Shown: positions 1 through 6,804 of the stretch, in pieces
Layout: each line of letters starts with the position of its first letter
Position numbering within the stretch: position 1 is the first letter of the stretch
Assembly: GCA_964423545.1 (NCBI GenBank)
Contig: CAYRFV010000198.1
Span: forward strand, 1-10,503
DNA: 10,503 nt
Reading direction: 5' to 3'
DNA from: JALOOE01 sp964423545
GTDB lineage: Bacteria; Chloroflexota; Anaerolineae; CG2-30-64-16
The notes under the pieces: generated by a model
Databases searched by the model: none
Told to the model about the DNA's origin: nothing
The model's input: only the letters and a program-made list of their open reading frames with translations
Program-made: the position numbers and the translations under genes

Positions 1-331
1 CTGGCTGCCCACGCCAGAGCTACTTCGGCCGGATGCTCCCGACTGCCACCAACCAACTGGGTGCGCCAGTCCAGGGCGCCGGAGGCCATGGCGCGCCCTG
101 TCCGCAAGCGCTCCTCTCGCTCGGCCGCGTCGCCGTGGAACGGCGGTCGCGCGCCGTAATGGGCCTCCGGTTCAGTGGGCAGATACTCGGCCATGTGGCT
201 GCCGCCCGAGACGCCGATGCCACCGTACTCATCCAACCATTTGCGGAGACGAGGGAAGTCGCGACCATCGCCGCCTTCGATACCGTGGGCGCGAAGACGC
301 AGCTTCCTGCGCCGATGAGAACGATTTTCAT
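1..331 (-). pseudogene. Broken GH4 glycosidase gene (N-terminus joined out of frame to a later segment; runs off the window)
   Basis: The gene begins at ATG 331-329, 15 nt after the stop of the UroD-like gene, behind a GGGGAGG ribosome binding site. Its first residues, MKIVLIGAGSCVFAPTV, are the NAD-binding start typical of glycoside hydrolase family 4. After about residue 16 this frame turns into Arg/Ser/Ala-rich nonsense ending at a stop at 20. A second minus frame takes over at about 287 and stays open to the window edge. It reads HGIEGGDGRDFPRLRKW, then GVSGGSHMAEYLP, then GGSREHPAEVAL, which resembles the GH4 segment containing the conserved G-(D/G)-S-H-x-x-E-Y-L-P stretch, normally some 200 or more residues further in. 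The middle of the enzyme, including most of the NAD domain and the metal-binding Cys and His, is therefore missing and the frame is shifted. This is either an internal deletion or an assembly join. The family call is fairly sure; the cause is open. Confidence 0.6.
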
Positions 332-346
332 CTGGCCTCCCCTCTC

Positions 347-1450
347 CTACCCTCGCCCGAGAGAGGCATCGTGTTGCACAAGCTGCTGGAGAAAAGCCCG
401 CGCCACCTGCGGGTCGCGAAACTCGTCCTCATCGTGGATGATCACAAACAGAAAGCCCTTACCGCCGAGGTTTTCCACGATGCGCCGTGCGCCCTCGGGC
501 CGGACGAACACCTGGCACAGCTTGCCGCCCTCGCGGATGCGCTTGAGCAGCGGCAGCCAGTGCTCAGGTGCAGGTTGACCGTCTCCCGGGATCCACTGGA
601 TGCCCCGCAGCCGCGGGATCGCCAGCAGCATGTCGAGGTGCGGAATCTCACCCTTCCCGTCCAGGTGATAGAAGCCGTGATCCAGGTGATCGCAGCAGGC
701 GACCAGATCGGGCAGGACGAACCGCTCGAACATCTTGGGGCTGATCATGTAGGAGAAATCGCATTGGAGCATATAAGTCTTGCCGGTCGACCAGATCGGC
801 GTCCAGCACGAGCTGCCCCGGCATGAGGGACGGATGATCGCGTCCAGCTCGTCGTAGTAACGCAGCCATAGCTCCGTGGTGCGGCGGACGAGGCGCAGCA
901 CCTCGTCGGGCTGTTCTGTCACATCGAAGAGCAGGCCGCTCGTCGTGCGGAGCGACGCCAGGATGTCGAGGTTTCCGCCCAGATCGGTCGTGCCGACCTG
1001 GAGCAGGCCGCCGTAGCGTTCCACGAACGCGGCGGTGACCGCCTGCACTCGTCGCCACCAGACGTTGTGGGGATCAAGCGCCAAGTCGAGATCGGCAATG
1101 GGCGTTTCCTGCGCCGGCGTAAACCACACCGTCTCCGATGGATCGCTGACGCTGTGCACCTCGCCGCCGACGAAGCCGGCCATGATCCCCGGTCCGAAGT
1201 TGATCCAGCGTGCGGGGAACGCGTCGCCGTAGTAGTGGGTGGCTGCCAGAAACGGCTCGTAGCGATCGACCATGGCGTCGGCGGACAGCGACAAGGGGTA
1301 GTTGCTCTGATAATTGAGCGGCTTGGGGCAGGGCACGGGATCGGTTGAGGCCAGGTAGACCAGCGGCCGGTCCAAGTCGCCGGCCCACCAGGCCATCGTG
1401 TCGCGCTCGATGCGCCGCCAGTTTTCTGCGGTGAAGTTGAGCGTTGCCAT
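347..1450 (-). CDS. UroD/MtaA-superfamily protein lacking the zinc H-x-C motif
   Basis: This is a 367-residue protein of the uroporphyrinogen decarboxylase-like fold, the superfamily of HemE and of the corrinoid-dependent methyltransferases MtaA and MtbA. Fold-typical stretches are the segment around residues 228-250 (ML-CDFSYMISP then FERFVLPDL) and the strand 258-265 (HGFYHLDGKG), followed by PRLRGIQWIPGDG at 279-291. Where methyltransferase relatives carry H-x-C-G, this protein has H262-L-D264, and no matching late cysteine is seen near the C-terminus (GGKGFLFVI at 329-337). Methyl transfer through a zinc thiolate is therefore doubtful; a binding or other lyase-like role is possible. It is not HemE-like at the N-terminus. 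The ATG at 1450 has a GAGGAG site 6 nt upstream. It lies 15 nt before the GH4 start, so the two are probably co-transcribed. Specific function unknown. Confidence 0.85.
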   Translation of the reverse strand: MATLNFTAENWRRIERDTMAWWAGDLDRPLVYLASTDPVPCPKPLNYQSNYPLSLSADAMVDRYEPFLAATHYYGDAFPARWINFGPGIMAGFVGGEVHSVSDPSETVWFTPAQETPIADLDLALDPHNVWWRRVQAVTAAFVERYGGLLQVGTTDLGGNLDILASLRTTSGLLFDVTEQPDEVLRLVRRTTELWLRYYDELDAIIRPSCRGSSCWTPIWSTGKTYMLQCDFSYMISPKMFERFVLPDLVACCDHLDHGFYHLDGKGEIPHLDMLLAIPRLRGIQWIPGDGQPAPEHWLPLLKRIREGGKLCQVFVRPEGARRIVENLGGKGFLFVIIHDEDEFRDPQVARAFLQQLVQHDASLGRG

Positions 1451-1517
1451 GGCAGGCTCCTCGTCAAGGATGGATCAGTGCGGCAGATCAGGTGCGGCCT
1501 GCTCGCCATGGGCTTCA

Positions 1518-1985
1518 TTATACCTTTTGATCTCTCTCCCTTACCAACCGCGCAACCACCTCCTCAATCTGGACAGCCCGCCCATGGGACGTGGCCGCAG
1601 AAAAGTCGGCTGACGGCAGCTCCGCCGCCAGCTCTCGCAGCGACGTTCGCGTCCGCTCGCGGGTCGCGGCCGACGTGAAGGGATGCGCCGCAACAAACGC
1701 CAGCAGCTCGACGCCGCAGCAAAGGTGGCCCTCGGCCGCGCAGACCTGAGCCAGCCCGGCGATAGCGTCTGTCTTCTCCCAGGCCGTACACGCCCGAGCG
1801 GCCAGCACCGCCCGGAAACGTGCTCTGGCCTGGGGCAGATCACGACCGGCCAGCGCCACATTCCCCAGCCCGATTAGCGCCCCGGCGTAGCCGGCAGTCC
1901 CGACGACCCCCAACCGCTCGAACGAGGCCTGGCTCTCCCCGAAAAACCGTCCGGCCGCCTCAAGGTCGCCGTGGATGATCTGAGC
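1518..1985 (-). pseudogene. C-terminal remnant of a TPR-type regulator (5' part missing)
   Basis: About 150 residues read as the end of a long tetratricopeptide protein. Helical TPR-like units are visible, for example GDLEAAGRFFGESQASFERL, ALIGLGNVALAGRDLPQARARF and AIAGLAQVCAAEGHLCCGVELL. The tail, with HPFTSAATRERTR, a leucine-rich helix and VEEVVARL-like endings, resembles the C-terminus of large LuxR/BTAD or AAA-type transcriptional regulators with TPR arrays common in Chloroflexota. The frame stays open upstream of 1985, but from there on it is antisense to a recognisable hydrolase segment and becomes Arg/His-rich, so the N-terminal DNA-binding and ATPase portions are absent. The stop is TAA at 1518. 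As it stands this piece has no credible start and is probably not functional. The exact family is uncertain because only the repeat region is left. Confidence 0.55.
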
Positions 1986-2600
1986 TTCGTCGAATTCCTG
2001 CTGGAGAACCTCTTCAACCGGGCCATCGCGCCGATGCCGGCAGGCATCTATGCCGCCAAGGGCGGGGACTACACGGCCATCGCCAAGGCGCGCCTGGCTC
2101 CGGCGCGCATGCGGCAACCTGGGGAGGTCGGCCCGGGCAGCATGGCCGACGCCTACGGCCACTGGTTCTCCTTCTGGTGCACAGGAGATGGCGGGGCCAT
2201 CAGCGACGCCGACCTGAATGCCGCCTTCGGGGGCGCCAGCCTTAATCCTTCTGTCAAGGACAGATCATGGGCGGTGCGGGTGGAGGCGATCCACGCGCCC
2301 TGCAAGTCGTGGAATGTGCCGGTGCTCGATCCCGGCATCGCCGCTCAGCCCGTGACGAGCGATATCCCAACGCTGTTTCTGGAGAGCACCTTCGATTTCT
2401 TCACCGAGCCATCGCTGGTGCAGGCATCGGCGAAGCGGCTGAGCAAGAGCCACTTCTTCAGCCTGCCGACCGGCCACGTGGTCGCCTGGTTCTCGCCGTG
2501 CGGCGACAAGCTGGCCCTCGACTTCCTGCGCGAACCGTCGAAGGCGCCTGACGCTGGCTGCATCGGGGAGATGAAGGTGGCCTGGGTGCTGCCGAAGTGA
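1971..2600 (+). pseudogene. C-terminal half of a TAP-like alpha/beta hydrolase (5' part missing)
   Basis: This is the only plus-strand gene piece in the window. From the GTG at 1971 it gives 209 residues that match the C-terminal part of tripeptidyl-aminopeptidase-like alpha/beta hydrolases. These residues include PAGIYAAKGGDY (23-34), C111-K-S-W-N-V-P, and SDIPTLFLESTFDFFTEP, with the likely catalytic Asp at D142. They also include LPTGH with the likely catalytic His at H169, and the late Cys pair C177/C197. The nucleophile elbow G-x-S-x-G and the oxyanion half, expected 200 or more residues earlier, are absent. No ribosome binding site is evident before 1971, and upstream the frame only runs through antisense of the TPR remnant. 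The piece converges on the sulfatase gene. It is most likely a truncated, inactive remnant; a short expressed protein cannot be excluded. Confidence 0.6.
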
Positions 2601-2620
2601 GGCGACACAAGGCGAAACGG

Positions 2621-2668
2621 ACGTGCCAGGCACTGGCCACCTGCGGTCGTTCGAAGTGCCTGGCACGT
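2621..2668. repeat. Inverted repeat of GTGCC(A/T)GGCAC units between convergent genes
   Basis: A perfect 14-bp inverted repeat, ACGTGCCAGGCACT at 2621-2634 and AGTGCCTGGCACGT at 2655-2668, encloses a 20-nt loop. Each arm is itself a 5-1-5 palindrome (GTGCC-A-GGCAC and GTGCC-T-GGCAC), so each arm could also form its own tiny hairpin. It lies in the 84-nt gap where the plus-strand hydrolase remnant and the minus-strand sulfatase end face to face, a position suited to a bidirectional terminator. However, no T-run follows on either strand. It may instead be a dispersed palindromic repeat that has settled in a convergent spacer. Confidence 0.75.
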
Positions 2669-2684
2669 GATCGTGGCTCCCCGA

Positions 2685-4094
2685 TCATCCGTCTGCATTC
2701 GTCGCCCGCTCCGCCTCTACCTCCTCGAACCAGGTCTCCAGCGCGGCTAACATCGAGTGGACACGCACGGGATATTGCGCGGCCAGGTTTCTTTGTTCCA
2801 ATGGATCCTCGGCGATGTTATAGAGCTCCGGCGGCGGAGGCGGCGGCACGTCGCGCGGGGGATAGGGCGGCCGGAATATGCCGTTGTGGATGAAGTGCTC
2901 CGGCCCGTACATCGAAACCCAGAGCCACGGAATATCCGGCACGGCCATCGCCTCGCGGATCGCCGGCCGCACCAGTTTCCAATCGCCGTCGCGCATCGCT
3001 GCGTTGGAGGTGATGTCTGGCTGATAGCGGTTCCACTGCCAGAATCGTCGCGTCTCCACCTGGCCCCCCTCCCCGCGCAGCACGGGCAGCACGTTCACCC
3101 CATCCAGCGGCAACGTAGGGGCGAGGTCTCCTCGCCCGCCCACCCCCGCGGCTGCCAACAAGGTCGGGAACCAGTCGGTCATGTGCATCATCTCCGTCAC
3201 CTGCCGACCCCCCGCCAGTCCCCCTGCCGGCCAGCGGGCGATGGCGGGCACGCGGATGCCACCCTCGTAGGTCGTGCCCTTGGCGCCGTTGAAGTGGCAG
3301 TTGAAGCGCGTCGTGACGTGCTCATCCTGACCGCCGAACTGCGGGCCGTTGTCGCTGCAGAAGACGACGATCGTGTTCTCCGCCAGCCCGTGGCGCGCGA
3401 GCGCGTCGAGGATGGCCGCTACACCCGAGTCCATCCGATGGATCATGGCGTAAATCATGCTGACGCCGAGGGTGAACTTGCCGGTGTCAGTGAACGGCTT
3501 GATTTCGTCCAGCGGCGCCTCCAGCGGCGTGTGCGGCGCGTTGTAGGTGACATGCAGGAAGAACGGCTCAGCGCGATGCCGATCGATGAACTTGACCGCC
3601 TCTTCCGTCCAGACATCGGTCAGGTAGCGGCCATCGCCGCGGCGCACCGTCTCGTTGAACTCCAGCCGCCAGTTGTAGTAGTCATGCATGCCGCCGCGGA
3701 AGCAGACCGCTTCATCGAAACCGCGACGGTTGGGATGATAACGCGGGTCGAACGCTCCCAGGTGCCATTTGCCGACCAATCCCGTCACGTACCCGGCGGA
3801 CTTGAACACATCGGCCAGTGTCGTCTCGCGCAGCGCCAGTCTTTCCAGTCCCCACCACTCCAGCGTGTCGAGCGAACCGGTGCGGTGCGAGTAGCGCCCG
3901 GTCAGCAGCGCCGCGCGCGAGGGATTGCAGACGGGTGAGCCCGAATAGTGCTGCGTCAGGCAGACGCTTTCGTCCATCAGGGCGTCCAGGGTCGGTGTGT
4001 TGGACAGCCCGCCGTTGAACGCGCTGAAATCGCCATAGCCCATGTCGTCCACCAGGATGAAGACGACATTGGGGCGGTTCGACCAGGTTGCCAT
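2685..4094 (-). CDS. Type I (formylglycine) sulfatase, arylsulfatase family, apparently cytoplasmic
   Basis: A 469-residue sulfatase of the alkaline-phosphatase superfamily that hydrolyses sulfate esters. Metal ligands are D16-D17 in ILVDDMGYGD. The nucleophile motif is C56-N-P-S-R60 (C-x-P-S-R), in which Cys56 must be oxidised to formylglycine. The second signature is GKWHLG with K109 and H111. H188 (NAPHTP), D248-N249 (SDNG) and K272 (GAKGTTYEGG) complete the active site. The usual C-terminal ELYNIAEDPLEQRNLA is present, preceded by a run of six prolines (417-422) that would need EF-P for smooth translation. The N-terminus has no signal peptide, so the enzyme probably acts inside the cell on imported substrate. 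ATG at 4094 follows a GAGGAGG site at 6 nt spacing. It lies 73 nt behind the cupin gene and is likely in the same operon. No maturase (FGE or anSME) is in the window. Confidence 0.95.
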   Translation of the reverse strand: MATWSNRPNVVFILVDDMGYGDFSAFNGGLSNTPTLDALMDESVCLTQHYSGSPVCNPSRAALLTGRYSHRTGSLDTLEWWGLERLALRETTLADVFKSAGYVTGLVGKWHLGAFDPRYHPNRRGFDEAVCFRGGMHDYYNWRLEFNETVRRGDGRYLTDVWTEEAVKFIDRHRAEPFFLHVTYNAPHTPLEAPLDEIKPFTDTGKFTLGVSMIYAMIHRMDSGVAAILDALARHGLAENTIVVFCSDNGPQFGGQDEHVTTRFNCHFNGAKGTTYEGGIRVPAIARWPAGGLAGGRQVTEMMHMTDWFPTLLAAAGVGGRGDLAPTLPLDGVNVLPVLRGEGGQVETRRFWQWNRYQPDITSNAAMRDGDWKLVRPAIREAMAVPDIPWLWVSMYGPEHFIHNGIFRPPYPPRDVPPPPPPELYNIAEDPLEQRNLAAQYPVRVHSMLAALETWFEEVEAERATNADG

Positions 4095-4167
4095 CAGCAG
4101 CCTCCTCGATCGCCGCAGGGGCGCTGCTCCGCTCTCTCCTGCGGTTCGTCAGAGCACGCGCGCCGGC

Positions 4168-5358
4168 TCATTGAGGCGCGCCCGCACCGGGACCGAAGTG
4201 CTTCAACATCACGATGGGGTCAGAATCGCTGGGATTGGTGATCTTCACCCCGGCCGCGGCCGCCGCGCTCGACACGAAGTACTCATCGTGGGTGAGCTGC
4301 CCGAACCGGATGAGCGCCGGCGTCTCGATCGGCCAGGGGCCCAGCGTGCCGTGGCCTTGCAGCATGATCAGGCCATAGGGACCCGCATCCCGGATCGTGA
4401 CCGTGCGGCCCGGCAGAACGGTCAACTCCTTGGCGGCGAAGTACTCCGCGCCATAGGTGACCCACTTCTCAATGTAGCCTGCGTCCTGCATTTCGGCCAG
4501 CGGCCTGACCGGCGCTGGCGGCCGGAAGTAGCGCGCCCTGAAGTCGGGCGCCGTATTGGCCTCGAAGTCGACCAATGAGACCAGGTAGTCCAGATCGTGC
4601 TGCTTGTCTGCCGGCACGTTCTTGACCAGCAGCTCCCAACCGACCGGAACTTCGCTCACCAGGGACTGGAACATGGCAAAGACATCGCTGGCCCACTGCG
4701 GCTCATAGGTGCAGTAGCTGCCCGGCGCATGGAGCACGCCAGCGGGAACGAACCAGCCGGTGCCAGGCTCCAGGCGGTAGGCCTTGGCGAGATCGGTGAT
4801 CCGGTTGTCTCCCTGGTTCCAGATCTCCAGGCAATGACGCACCTGATCGGGCGTCGTTCCCGGCTCCAACCCAAAGAAGGTGAAGGGAAACTCGGCGCCG
4901 TAGTTATTGAGCTGCACGGGGAAGTAATAGGCTTCGGGCTTGCCATCCATGCCGACCAGCGCGGCATGCTCTTGCCGCTGGTGCAAGTGATGCGGCAGTG
5001 GGCCGCGATTGTCGAAGAACTTCGAGTAGATGGGCCATCTGCCGTAGCGGCGCCACATTGCTTCGCCGAGCAGTTCAGCGCCGGCCTCGGCCACGAAGTC
5101 GCGCAGCAGGGTGCGTCGCTCCGGCCGGCCCCATACCACATAGCTGAGACCCTCGTCGGGGGTGGTGAGCGGCCCGTTATCGGCCATCGTCGTCGATGCC
5201 AGCCAGCGCTCATCGATGCCGCCGCGGTTTGCTCCGAACGCGTAATGGTCGGCCGGGTGAAGCTTGATGCGCTTGCCGGGGATGCAGAACGAGCGCGGCA
5301 CCCAGGTGGGGGCCAGTCGCAAGATGCCTTGACCTTGCTCAAGCGCTGGATGTGTCAT
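4168..5358 (-). CDS. Type I mannose-6-phosphate isomerase-like cupin protein
   Basis: A 396-residue protein with features of type I phosphomannose isomerases, which are metal-dependent cupins that interconvert aldose and ketose sugar phosphates. The first cupin block has PLPHHLHQRQEHAA (120-133), which gives H123/H124/H126, followed by GKPEAYYF with E142, the position that in the family completes the metal site. The second block has LEPGTGWFVPAGVLHAPG (196-213) with H210. The C-terminal part (VLPGRTVTIRDAGPYGLIMLQGHGTLG) looks like a second, degenerate cupin barrel. The match to ManA is by motif only; the rest diverges, so the substrate may be another sugar or sugar acid. ATG at 5358 follows GGGAGG with 5-nt spacing. 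It sits 34 nt after the MtaA-like gene and before the sulfatase, which supports a role in processing an imported sugar. Confidence 0.75.
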   Translation of the reverse strand: MTHPALEQGQGILRLAPTWVPRSFCIPGKRIKLHPADHYAFGANRGGIDERWLASTTMADNGPLTTPDEGLSYVVWGRPERRTLLRDFVAEAGAELLGEAMWRRYGRWPIYSKFFDNRGPLPHHLHQRQEHAALVGMDGKPEAYYFPVQLNNYGAEFPFTFFGLEPGTTPDQVRHCLEIWNQGDNRITDLAKAYRLEPGTGWFVPAGVLHAPGSYCTYEPQWASDVFAMFQSLVSEVPVGWELLVKNVPADKQHDLDYLVSLVDFEANTAPDFRARYFRPPAPVRPLAEMQDAGYIEKWVTYGAEYFAAKELTVLPGRTVTIRDAGPYGLIMLQGHGTLGPWPIETPALIRFGQLTHDEYFVSSAAAAAGVKITNPSDSDPIVMLKHFGPGAGAPQ

Positions 5359-5392
5359 CTTAGCCTCCCTCCCATCATCTGGATCGAATTCA

Positions 5393-6538
5393 CTACGCCC
5401 GCATTATACCCGCCTGGTCCTGCTCGTCCAAGACCTGCCTGACCAACCGGAACTTCTCCAGGGTAACTCCTGGCGGACAGCTATCGCTGTTCGCCAGGAT
5501 CCAGCCTCGATGATCCATGCGGTCTAGCAACTCCTCGACGTAGACCCGCAGGCCGGGCAGATCGAGGTTCAGGAGGTGAACCGGCTCGATGCCCCCGACC
5601 AGCCCCATCTTCTTTCCCAGCACGGCTTGCGCCTCCCAGATCTCGACGTTGCCGGTCGGCGGTGGGCTGAGTGACTCGACCGCATCCACGCCTTCCTCTG
5701 CGATGATCGGCAGCAGCGCCTTGAGATGGCCGCAGGCGTGATGGAGCAGGAGTTTGCCATCGGCGTGGACGATTTCGGCCCAGCGCTTCATCTCGGGAAA
5801 GATGTTGCGCCGGAACAGCACGGGGGAGACGTTGGTCGTCGAGCTGTCCTCCCAGGTGATGAAGGCTTCGGCCGGGGAGGCGACGGAGATGCGTACCGCT
5901 TCTTCGGTTCGCGCCGACATCACGGCAAGCAGCGCCTCGACCTCTTCGGGATAGTCCATGAGGTCGAAGACGAGCTGCTCGGTGCCGACAAAGTGCTCGA
6001 CCAGGGACTGAAAGGGGGTTTTCCCGAAAGGCGAGATCAAAGGGACCGACAGTCCGTCGTCGCCGACCGCTGCGATCTCATTCTCGACCGCCCCGAAGTC
6101 CGGCAGGATGACCATTCTCTCCACGATGTAGCTGAGGACCTTGTAGTCCTCCCGGCGCTTGACAGGATGCTCTACGAGGAAGCGGGTATTGCCAAGCTCG
6201 CTGCGCCGGCCAAGCTGAGTCAGAGTGCCTACGGGCGTCTCGAACCAGACGCGCACATCGTCGCCATGCTCGCTGCGCCGCACCTCGCAGCCTGGAATGC
6301 GTTGGCTGAAGGTGCTGTAACTGCTCTGCCCCCACAGATCAGAGCAGGAGAATGGCGTGGTGAACCCGCGCAGTAACGCGTCCGCGCCGATCTCGCGGAA
6401 AAAGCGGATCTGTCCCCGATCCCGCAACTCCTTCGGTTGGTGCTCCCACCAGTATGCCAAAAAGGGACTCCAGGGCAGCCGATCGACTTCCCGGCCGCGC
6501 AGCGCGGCCAGCAGCCGCTCGCGAGAGGTCATCTGCAT
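5393..6538 (-). CDS. UroD/MtaA-like methyltransferase with H-x-C...C zinc site
   Basis: A 381-residue member of the uroporphyrinogen decarboxylase/MtaA superfamily. It begins with the family-typical MTSRERLLAALRGREVDRLPW. The strand KLLLHHACGHLK (262-273) carries H267-x-C269-G, the H-x-C motif that binds zinc in corrinoid:thiol methyltransferases. A later C354 in LANSDSCPPG sits where the third zinc ligand is expected. This points to methyl transfer from a methyl-corrinoid protein or a methylated substrate to a thiol rather than to haem synthesis. The conserved Asp and Arg pattern of true HemE is not evident. No corrinoid-binding protein (D-x-H-x-x-G) is encoded in the window. ATG at 6538 is chosen over the in-frame ATG at 6532 because AGGAG lies 7 nt before the first. 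It heads the enzyme cluster after the hairpin-rich spacer. Substrate unknown. Confidence 0.88.
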   Translation of the reverse strand: MQMTSRERLLAALRGREVDRLPWSPFLAYWWEHQPKELRDRGQIRFFREIGADALLRGFTTPFSCSDLWGQSSYSTFSQRIPGCEVRRSEHGDDVRVWFETPVGTLTQLGRRSELGNTRFLVEHPVKRREDYKVLSYIVERMVILPDFGAVENEIAAVGDDGLSVPLISPFGKTPFQSLVEHFVGTEQLVFDLMDYPEEVEALLAVMSARTEEAVRISVASPAEAFITWEDSSTTNVSPVLFRRNIFPEMKRWAEIVHADGKLLLHHACGHLKALLPIIAEEGVDAVESLSPPPTGNVEIWEAQAVLGKKMGLVGGIEPVHLLNLDLPGLRVYVEELLDRMDHRGWILANSDSCPPGVTLEKFRLVRQVLDEQDQAGIMRA

Positions 6539-6593
6539 GTCGTGACTCCTGATTTGAGTTTAGAAGTATCTATTCAGCCTCACCTCTCCCCCT

Positions 6594-6636
6594 GCCCCTC
6601 TCCTCTCCTGACCGAAGGTCAAGAGAGGAGAGGGGC
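6594..6636. repeat. 43-nt hairpin 1 (pyrimidine/purine stem)
   Basis: The stem is a perfect 14-bp pair, GCCCCTCTCCTCTC at 6594-6607 with its complement at 6623-6636. A C/A mismatch follows, then a 5-bp TGACC/GGTCA stem with a GAA loop. The stem is strand-asymmetric: one arm is all pyrimidine except its first base and the other all purine except its last. No T-run follows on either strand. The flanking CACCTCTCCCCCTGCCCC resembles the arm, which suggests a repeat-like, C/T-rich element rather than a simple terminator. Confidence 0.8.
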
Positions 6637-6645
6637 GAAAAGAAA

Positions 6646-6688
6646 AGGGTTTTCTGGCGTGCGGCTTCGCCGCTCGCCAGAAAACCCT
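6646..6688 (-). terminator. 43-nt hairpin 2: probable intrinsic terminator of the importer operon
   Basis: On the minus strand the perfect outer stem AGGGTTTTCTGGCG (6688-6675) pairs with CGCCAGAAAACCCT (6659-6646). Inside it a single T/T-type mismatch (6660/6674) is followed by a 5-bp GCGGC/GCCGC stem with a 3-nt loop. The stem is followed directly by TTTTCTTTTC on the minus strand, the expected U-rich tail. It lies about 130 nt after the second permease stop and before the MtaA-like gene, so it would separate importer from enzyme transcripts. The opposite strand lacks a T-run. Confidence 0.65.
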
Positions 6689-6761
6689 ACCTTTCACGCG
6701 GCCAGGAGGATAGGGGCCTGAAATAGTTACATTTAGAAAACACACGGCGTGGAAAGAGCGA

Positions 6762-6804
6762 TGGATACTCGCGAACGCCCCCCGCTGGCGTTCGCGAGTA
6801 TCCA
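6762..6804. repeat. 43-nt hairpin 3 (18-bp perfect stem)
   Basis: A perfect 18-bp inverted repeat at 6762-6779 and 6787-6804 (arm begins TGGATACTCGCGAACGCC) with a 7-nt loop. It begins 16 nt after the stop of the second permease. No T-run follows immediately on the minus strand (TCGCTCTTTCC), so it may protect the 3' end of the importer mRNA or be a dispersed palindrome rather than a classical terminator. Confidence 0.8.

Noticed and set aside
33..578. 181-codon open frame on the plus strand
   Set aside because: It spans two minus-strand genes and their gap; the minus-strand reading gives recognisable GH4 and UroD-like motifs.
1518..2600. Insertion sequence scar as cause of the head-to-head join
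   Set aside because: No terminal inverted repeats, target duplication or transposase fragment were seen around 1970.
2757..3938. 393-codon open frame on the plus strand
   Set aside because: It is antisense to the sulfatase, rich in Arg, His, Val and Gln, has no family motif and no ribosome binding site. GC-rich codons on the minus strand keep the opposite frame open.
4597..5442. 281-codon open frame on the plus strand
   Set aside because: It is antisense to the cupin gene, which has clear metal-site motifs and a good ribosome binding site.
5726..6376. 216-codon open frame on the plus strand
   Set aside because: It is antisense to the MtaA-like gene and shows no domain.
5393..6538. Annotation as haem-pathway uroporphyrinogen decarboxylase (HemE)
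   Set aside because: The H-x-C...C zinc site and the sugar-gene context fit the MtaA-like branch; the HemE N-terminal signature is not seen and no other haem gene is nearby.
6594..6804. CRISPR array or tandem repeat
   Set aside because: The three hairpins have equal length but different sequences and irregular spacing (9 and 73 nt); there is no direct repeat unit.
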